A DNA stretch of 14,947 nt, taken from contig CAZIRF010000054.1 in the NCBI GenBank assembly GCA_964541755.1, positions 1-14,947 on the forward strand, written 5' to 3'. This DNA comes from CAZIRF01 sp964541755 (GTDB lineage Bacteria > Spirochaetota > Spirochaetia > Treponematales > Breznakiellaceae). This document shows, piece by piece, positions 12,293-14,947 of this stretch. Below the pieces are notes generated by a model. The model saw nothing but the letters and a program-made list of their open reading frames with translations. It did no database searches and was not told the origin of the DNA. Position 1 is the stretch's first letter, and every line of letters starts with the position of its first letter. A program made the translations under genes and the position numbers.

Positions 12293-13538
12293 TCTGGGGC
12301 GTTAGGGTGTATACCCCCCGGCCAGTCCTCTTGATATACCCACGCCCTGCAAGTCGGGAGAGCGTGATTCTCGCCGCGTCGTATGTGCGGCCAAGCGCTG
12401 CGGCTATCTCTGTAGGGCCGCATTCCCCGGTTCTGGTTGCCATGAAGGCCAGGATATCTTCATCCGATCTTGAGAGGCCTGGGGAGAGAGTTGTATTCCC
12501 CAAGGTCCACTGGCAGTCGTTAAACTCAAGAGACAAAGCCTCTTCTCTTCCATGGTTGCCCCCTACATAGAGCTTGCCGCCGGTCTCGCCTCTTTTCCGT
12601 TCAAGGGAAAGGACGCAATCAGCTTGACCCGTCAATCCTGTTGTTCCGAGCGCTGCCGACATGAAGTCTTCTCTGTCCCCTTTCCCTGAATGCCAAACCG
12701 CTACAATTGCAACATCGTAGCGTTGCCCCAATCGTCGCCAAGACCGAAAAAACTCGGAAGAGCCATAGTCATTTGTTTTTTGCTGGAGCTCTTCAGGCAG
12801 GATGGCTAGGAACATGTCAAAAATGATCACTTTGATTCCAAGACAGAGAATAGCCGCTTCTGCTTGTTCCATTGCCTTTGGTCCATTCGGCCAATCATAT
12901 GCGACAAGTACGTCAGGAGAGCATGGAGAAAACTTTGAGGCACGCTCATGCACTGCGATACGGTCAAGTTCTGTTGGGACATACAGAACCCGGCCTTGAG
13001 TTGTCTTACGGCCAAGAAAAGGGAAGCCGGACGCAATTGAGTTGGCGGCTTGAACCACAAAAAAGCTTTTTCCTATGCCCTTCTTGGCGGTTATGACATT
13101 GAAGCCAGGGGTCAACATTCCGTCAATGAGCCATGTTCTCTGTGGAATGTCTGCGGTTTCTTCATTCGCCAAGGAAAAGACCTGAAGCCCGCGGGCAATT
13201 CCTGCAAGCCGGACCGCTCTCGAGGCTCCTTCTTCCCATGGCTTCCCTTCAATACAAGTATCAAGACGGTTCCACTTGGCTTCAAAGAGTGCATCCCGGT
13301 CGCTTTGCGTTTGTGCAAGCCCTTGGTACTCTTCTGCCTCATTGTTGAATGCATCTTGAGCCTCGAGAAGTCGAACAACTTCAGAAGGGGAGAGGGTTCC
13401 ACTCTCAAGCCTTTCTGCGGCAATAGAATCACCCCTGTGCAGCTTTACCCTTTTCGCCTCCTCTCGAAGTGCGGCAAGTGCATTTTCGAGTGTTTTGGAT
13501 GGATTTCCTTTCTCCAATTCATTATGCTGCTTACTCAT
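12255..13538 (-). CDS. RepA/AAA_25-type replication ATPase with C-terminal winged helix
   Basis: A 427-aa protein of the RecA-fold hexameric helicase type (RepA-like, AAA_25). The N-terminal 120 residues are helical and charged. The P-loop is AKKGIGKS (151-158), Walker B IKVIIFD (235-241), and a DnaB/RepA-like VWHSGKGD (281-288) and GTTGLTGQADCVLSLER (298-314) follow. The C-terminus (about 355-412) is a winged-helix DNA-binding domain (GPTEIAAALGRTYDAARITL, GRGYIKRTGRGVYTL) absent from the shortest family members. It would recognise the origin and load or act as the helicase for element replication. The adjacent TTCGG cluster is a good candidate target. ATG at 13538 has a GGGGGG motif just upstream. 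Primase is not encoded. Confidence 0.87.
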   Translation of the reverse strand: MSKQHNELEKGNPSKTLENALAALREEAKRVKLHRGDSIAAERLESGTLSPSEVVRLLEAQDAFNNEAEEYQGLAQTQSDRDALFEAKWNRLDTCIEGKPWEEGASRAVRLAGIARGLQVFSLANEETADIPQRTWLIDGMLTPGFNVITAKKGIGKSFFVVQAANSIASGFPFLGRKTTQGRVLYVPTELDRIAVHERASKFSPCSPDVLVAYDWPNGPKAMEQAEAAILCLGIKVIIFDMFLAILPEELQQKTNDYGSSEFFRSWRRLGQRYDVAIVAVWHSGKGDREDFMSAALGTTGLTGQADCVLSLERKRGETGGKLYVGGNHGREEALSLEFNDCQWTLGNTTLSPGLSRSDEDILAFMATRTGECGPTEIAAALGRTYDAARITLSRLAGRGYIKRTGRGVYTLTPQTEQTEQNRTRSE

Positions 13539-13553
13539 AGACCCCCCATGCTT

Positions 13554-13570
13554 CCAGCTCTTTGAGCTGG
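13554..13570 (-). repeat. Anticodon-arm-like hairpin B, before the ATPase gene
   Basis: CCAGC-TCTTTGA-GCTGG, same stem and 7-base spacer as hairpins A and C. It lies 15 bp upstream of the ATPase start, in the 63-bp gap after the 64-aa gene. Confidence 0.8.
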
Positions 13571-13601
13571 TGGCGGTCCAATACGTGATAAAGTTGGGGT
13601 A

Positions 13602-13796
13602 TCAGCATTGGCGGGCCCCCCTCTGTATCCTGGGGGTGAGTTTGCGCGACAGGGCCGCAGAGTACTCGATTCGAACAGGCTCCCCATCAGTGAAAATGAC
13701 GCGAAAGCCAATTTCACCGAATGCGGGAATGTCTCGGAATGCTTTTTCAAGTTCTGGCTGTAGTTGCTCGAGGATTTCTTGGCTTCGTGGGGTCAT
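13602..13796 (-). CDS. Small 64-aa protein, DUF2292-like
   Basis: It overlaps the end of the 106-aa gene by ATGA, indicating translational coupling. Residues about 27-50 (FGEIGFRVIFTDGEPVRIEY followed by SAALSRKL) resemble the core of DUF2292-type small proteins, which carry a G-x-V/I-x-hydrophobic, D-G-x-V-x-x-I-E pattern. The role of that family is unknown to me. The gene sits in the early, replication-side part of the operon. Another ORF in this stretch (13535-13750) is judged a shadow because it lacks coupling and a ribosome binding site. Confidence 0.65.
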   Translation of the reverse strand: MTPRSQEILEQLQPELEKAFRDIPAFGEIGFRVIFTDGEPVRIEYSAALSRKLTPRIQRGARQC

Positions 13797-14113
13797 CGAA
13801 TTCGTCCCCCCGCATAAAGCCTGCGCCGGCCAAGCCCTTTACGATCTGCCTCCTGGGCCCTGTTGTAAAGGAAATCCAAAACGGCATCCTGCAAAGATTC
13901 CGGCTTGAGGTCTGGAAAGAGCGCAAGATAATGTTCGAGAGCTTCACGCTCTGTAGCACCTCGGACAAGATTCCGCGCCCATGCCGGAATGTGTACCGGG
14001 TTGGCGTCTTCGTCGAGGCCGACATACTTGCGGGATTGATTGAAAAGGGGTAGTATAGGGTCAGCCGTTATTGAGCCGCGCCCTTCTTTATTGAGGGTTG
14101 CGGCTCTACTCAT
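13793..14113 (-). CDS. Unknown 106-aa protein
   Basis: A basic protein whose middle part (WARNLVRGATEREALEHYLA, then LFPDLKPESLQDAVLDFLYN) looks like a compact helical domain. The ATG at 14113 overlaps the HTH gene's stop by eight bases and has AGGGGG at a suitable distance. A longer open frame to 14317 is rejected since it covers the HTH gene in another frame. No family is recognised. Its place directly after the excisionase-like gene is where many satellites keep regulators or helper-interference genes; that is inference. Confidence 0.72.
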   Translation of the reverse strand: MSRAATLNKEGRGSITADPILPLFNQSRKYVGLDEDANPVHIPAWARNLVRGATEREALEHYLALFPDLKPESLQDAVLDFLYNRAQEADRKGLGRRRLYAGGRIR

Positions 14114-14294
14114 TTTCAGCCCCCTTCGAAGCCATGGGGGTTGCCAGAGTCTCGATAAAAGCTGCTGGAATATATCGGCGGGGTCCAAGCTGGACGAAAG
14201 GGATGGAACCGTCTTTGAGACGACGGAACACGGTAACAACAGAAATGCCCAGAGCCTTTGCGGCTGCTGGAATAGTATAAAGTCGAGCAGACAT
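14106..14294 (-). CDS. Excisionase / MerR-type HTH DNA-binding protein
   Basis: A 62-aa protein consisting of a single helix-turn-helix_17 (excisionase, AlpA-like) domain: YTIPAAAKALGISVVTVFRR followed by LKDGSIPFVQLGPRRYIPAA, the usual helix-turn-helix plus wing order. Such proteins direct excision by bending the attachment-site DNA or activate satellite genes, like AlpA. It is the first gene of the minus-strand operon, with GGAG eight bases before the ATG, about 220 bp downstream of a near-consensus promoter. The length is normal for the family. Confidence 0.88.
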   Translation of the reverse strand: MSARLYTIPAAAKALGISVVTVFRRLKDGSIPFVQLGPRRYIPAAFIETLATPMASKGAENE

Positions 14295-14522
14295 AAATTG
14301 CTCTCCAAAACCTTCATTGGTTTCAGAGGACCAACCTTGTCAGCCCACGGAGCTTACGGCCTATCCAAGGCCTCTTTACCCCCCTTGGGGGTTATGCCTA
14401 AGCGCTCACATAATCCAAGTACCAGCTGCAACAATCAACAACTTCCCTTGGTCGTCATTGATGGGTTTACAGAACACCGCCAAGCCCTAAGCTTCTGCTC
14501 CTTGAATTACCTTATGACAGGC

Positions 14523-14552
14523 ATTATAGCAAGTCCCATCATAGTATGTCAA
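14523..14552 (-). promoter_or_regulatory. Near-consensus promoter of the minus-strand operon
   Basis: On the minus strand a perfect TTGACA (14552-14547) and a perfect TATAAT (14528-14523) are separated by 18 bp. Transcription would start near 14516 and run through the HTH, ATPase and capsid genes. A second copy of the TTGACA-nn-CTATG motif lies 36 bp upstream at 14588, likely part of an operator array. Confidence 0.85.
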
Positions 14553-14584
14553 TTAAAAACTCAAATTACGCCATACATAGCGTG

Positions 14585-14603
14585 TCAAGCATTTTATGCT
14601 TGA
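14585..14603. promoter_or_regulatory. Perfect palindrome, candidate operator
   Basis: TCAAGCAT (14585-14592) and ATGCTTGA (14596-14603) pair perfectly around TTT. It lies 33 bp upstream of the operon promoter's -35 and overlaps the second TTGACA. It is a candidate binding site for a repressor or activator of the element. Confidence 0.5.
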
Positions 14604-14740
14604 ATAGTGCATGACATATAGGGTGTGTTATAAAATACCTATCAGATGGGTTAGCGACTGTATACAAACTAATCCAAGGTCTTGATAGTTCTTTGTTATT
14701 GCCACAAAGAAAAACCCGACAACATCTCCAGCTTTTCCCC

Positions 14741-14773
14741 TGTGTTACTCAAAAAGTTACTAAAGTTACCGCG
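14741..14773. promoter_or_regulatory. Right arm-type integrase sites (candidate)
   Basis: Three GTTAC motifs occur at 14744, 14756 and 14765; the last is GTTACCGCG, identical to the two at the left end. A reversed GTAACAC is at 14861-14867 and matches GTGTTAC at 7296. The shared motif at both ends fits integrase arm binding. Confidence 0.45.
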
Positions 14774-14819
14774 ATACTCCATTGACCGGGTGATACAGTG
14801 TGATATACTTTGAGCTGGT

Positions 14820-14841
14820 AAAAATGCCACAAGGCATTTTT
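14820..14841. terminator. Bidirectional hairpin near the right end
   Basis: AAAAATGCC (14820-14828) and GGCATTTTT (14833-14841) pair perfectly around ACAA, giving an A-rich/T-rich flanked stem that could terminate transcription in either direction. It may insulate the element from adjoining chromosomal transcription. Confidence 0.55.
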
Positions 14842-14914
14842 ATACAACGATTTGCCGACAGTAACACGGGACAAATGCAACGGTATGAAATGGTGTGATT
14901 TCCTGTTGTCGGCG

Positions 14915-14947
14915 GCCTTCCAAGCTGGAGACGTGGGTTCGATTCCC
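14915..14947 (+). repeat. Right attachment core (attR), cut by the window end
   Basis: An exact 33-base copy of tRNA-Gly positions 7189-7221. It is the displaced original 3' part of the tRNA gene and presumably continues past the window through the acceptor stem. It is not a functional tRNA, since the 5' half is missing. Confidence 0.92.

Larger units (their letters stand above)
14295..14914. other. 620-bp non-coding right end: control region and attachment arm
   Basis: No convincing protein gene is seen. It holds the operon promoter (14523-14552), a second TTGACA-containing repeat, a palindrome (14585-14603), arm-type repeats (14744-14773), a hairpin (14820-14841) and an inverted repeat (GCCGACA near 14854 and TGTCGGC ending at 14913) that flanks the last 60 bp before attR. 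The leader from about 14516 to 14295 also has a C5/G6 hairpin near 14385 and GGCCTCTTT at 14369-14377, shared with hairpins A and C. A 23-codon minus-strand ORF (14477-14406, GTG start) is possible but unsupported. Confidence 0.6.
7189..14947. mobile_element. tRNA-Gly-integrated capsid-encoding element (phage-satellite-like)
   Basis: The element is bounded by the direct repeats at 7189 and 14915, about 7726 bp apart. It holds an integrase, an excisionase-like HTH protein, a replication-type ATPase with an adjacent repeat cluster, a scaffold-like protein, a major capsid protein, a sigma-like factor and seven small unknown or accessory proteins. No portal, terminase, head protease, tail or lysis gene is recognisable in any frame. 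GC content is visibly lower than in the flanking genes. Integrating satellites such as PICIs and P4-like elements share the combination of integrase, regulator and replication ATPase, and some satellites encode capsid genes. An eroded prophage is the alternative, but nearly every ORF here is intact and tightly packed. Confidence 0.85.

Noticed and set aside
13535..13750. 71-codon ORF before the ATPase gene, ending with an ATGA overlap
   Set aside because: It overlaps the coupled 64-aa gene, lacks a ribosome binding site and has a Pro/Ser-rich, non-protein-like composition. Not fully excluded.
14184..14194. Eleven-base match to the attachment core inside the HTH gene
   Set aside because: It lacks the CCAGC-N7-GCTGG layout and sits in well-conserved coding sequence, so it is probably chance.
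14114..14317. N-terminal extension of the 106-aa gene
   Set aside because: It overlaps the excisionase-like gene in another frame; the internal ATG at 14113 has a good ribosome binding site and coupling.
1..14947. CRISPR array or insertion sequence
   Set aside because: No regularly spaced repeat-spacer series and no transposase or terminal inverted repeats of an insertion sequence were seen.

Overview
The window looks like a GC-rich bacterial chromosome carrying an integrated element. Two exported proteins have lipoprotein signal peptides, which fits a diderm host. A spirochaete such as a Treponema relative is possible, but this is only a weak guess because no ribosomal or other marker gene is present.

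Positions 1-7188 are ordinary chromosome. A minus-strand GH31 alpha-xylosidase (249-2444) has a near-consensus promoter overlapped by a LacI-type operator. Its frame is closed by a TGA, but the same frame stays open for 46 more codons to a TAA that sits just before a strong palindrome. A 52-codon plus-strand ORF behind its promoter carries a ferredoxin [4Fe-4S] motif and is probably a gene remnant. Next come a minus-strand lipoprotein fusing a CapA-type metallophosphatase to a VanY-type carboxypeptidase (2661-4502), a divergent thiol peroxidase gene (4794-5303) with three large inverted repeats in its upstream region, and a minus-strand DUF4091 glycosidase-like lipoprotein (5325-6959). A tRNA-Gly(TCC) gene lies at 7160-7230. 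Its 5' leader and first 12 bases are duplicated 86 bp upstream.

From 7189 to the end is a complete integrated element of about 7.7 kb with visibly lower GC. A 33-base copy of the tRNA (anticodon loop through T arm) recurs at 14915-14947, so both attachment sites are visible. The left arm has a plus-strand tyrosine integrase and a small basic protein. Everything else is a minus-strand gene train, in transcription order: excisionase-like HTH protein, 106-aa unknown, 64-aa small protein, RepA/AAA_25-type ATPase with a C-terminal winged helix, an 11-copy TTCGG iteron-like cluster (candidate origin), coiled-coil protein, 99-aa and 132-aa unknowns, scaffold-like protein, P22/HK97-type major capsid protein, a strong terminator, and a sigma-70-like factor.

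The element has a capsid and scaffold but no portal, terminase, protease or tail gene. That is best explained as a capsid-encoding phage satellite (or a strongly reduced prophage) that borrows packaging and tails from a helper. Most genes abut or overlap by 4-11 nt. The operon is punctuated by hairpins of the form CCAGC-N7-GCTGG, the same design as the tRNA anticodon arm into which the element integrated; one internal copy matches that arm at 19 of 22 bases. These repeats, the iterons, and the sigma gene placed directly behind a terminator are the most unusual parts of the window.
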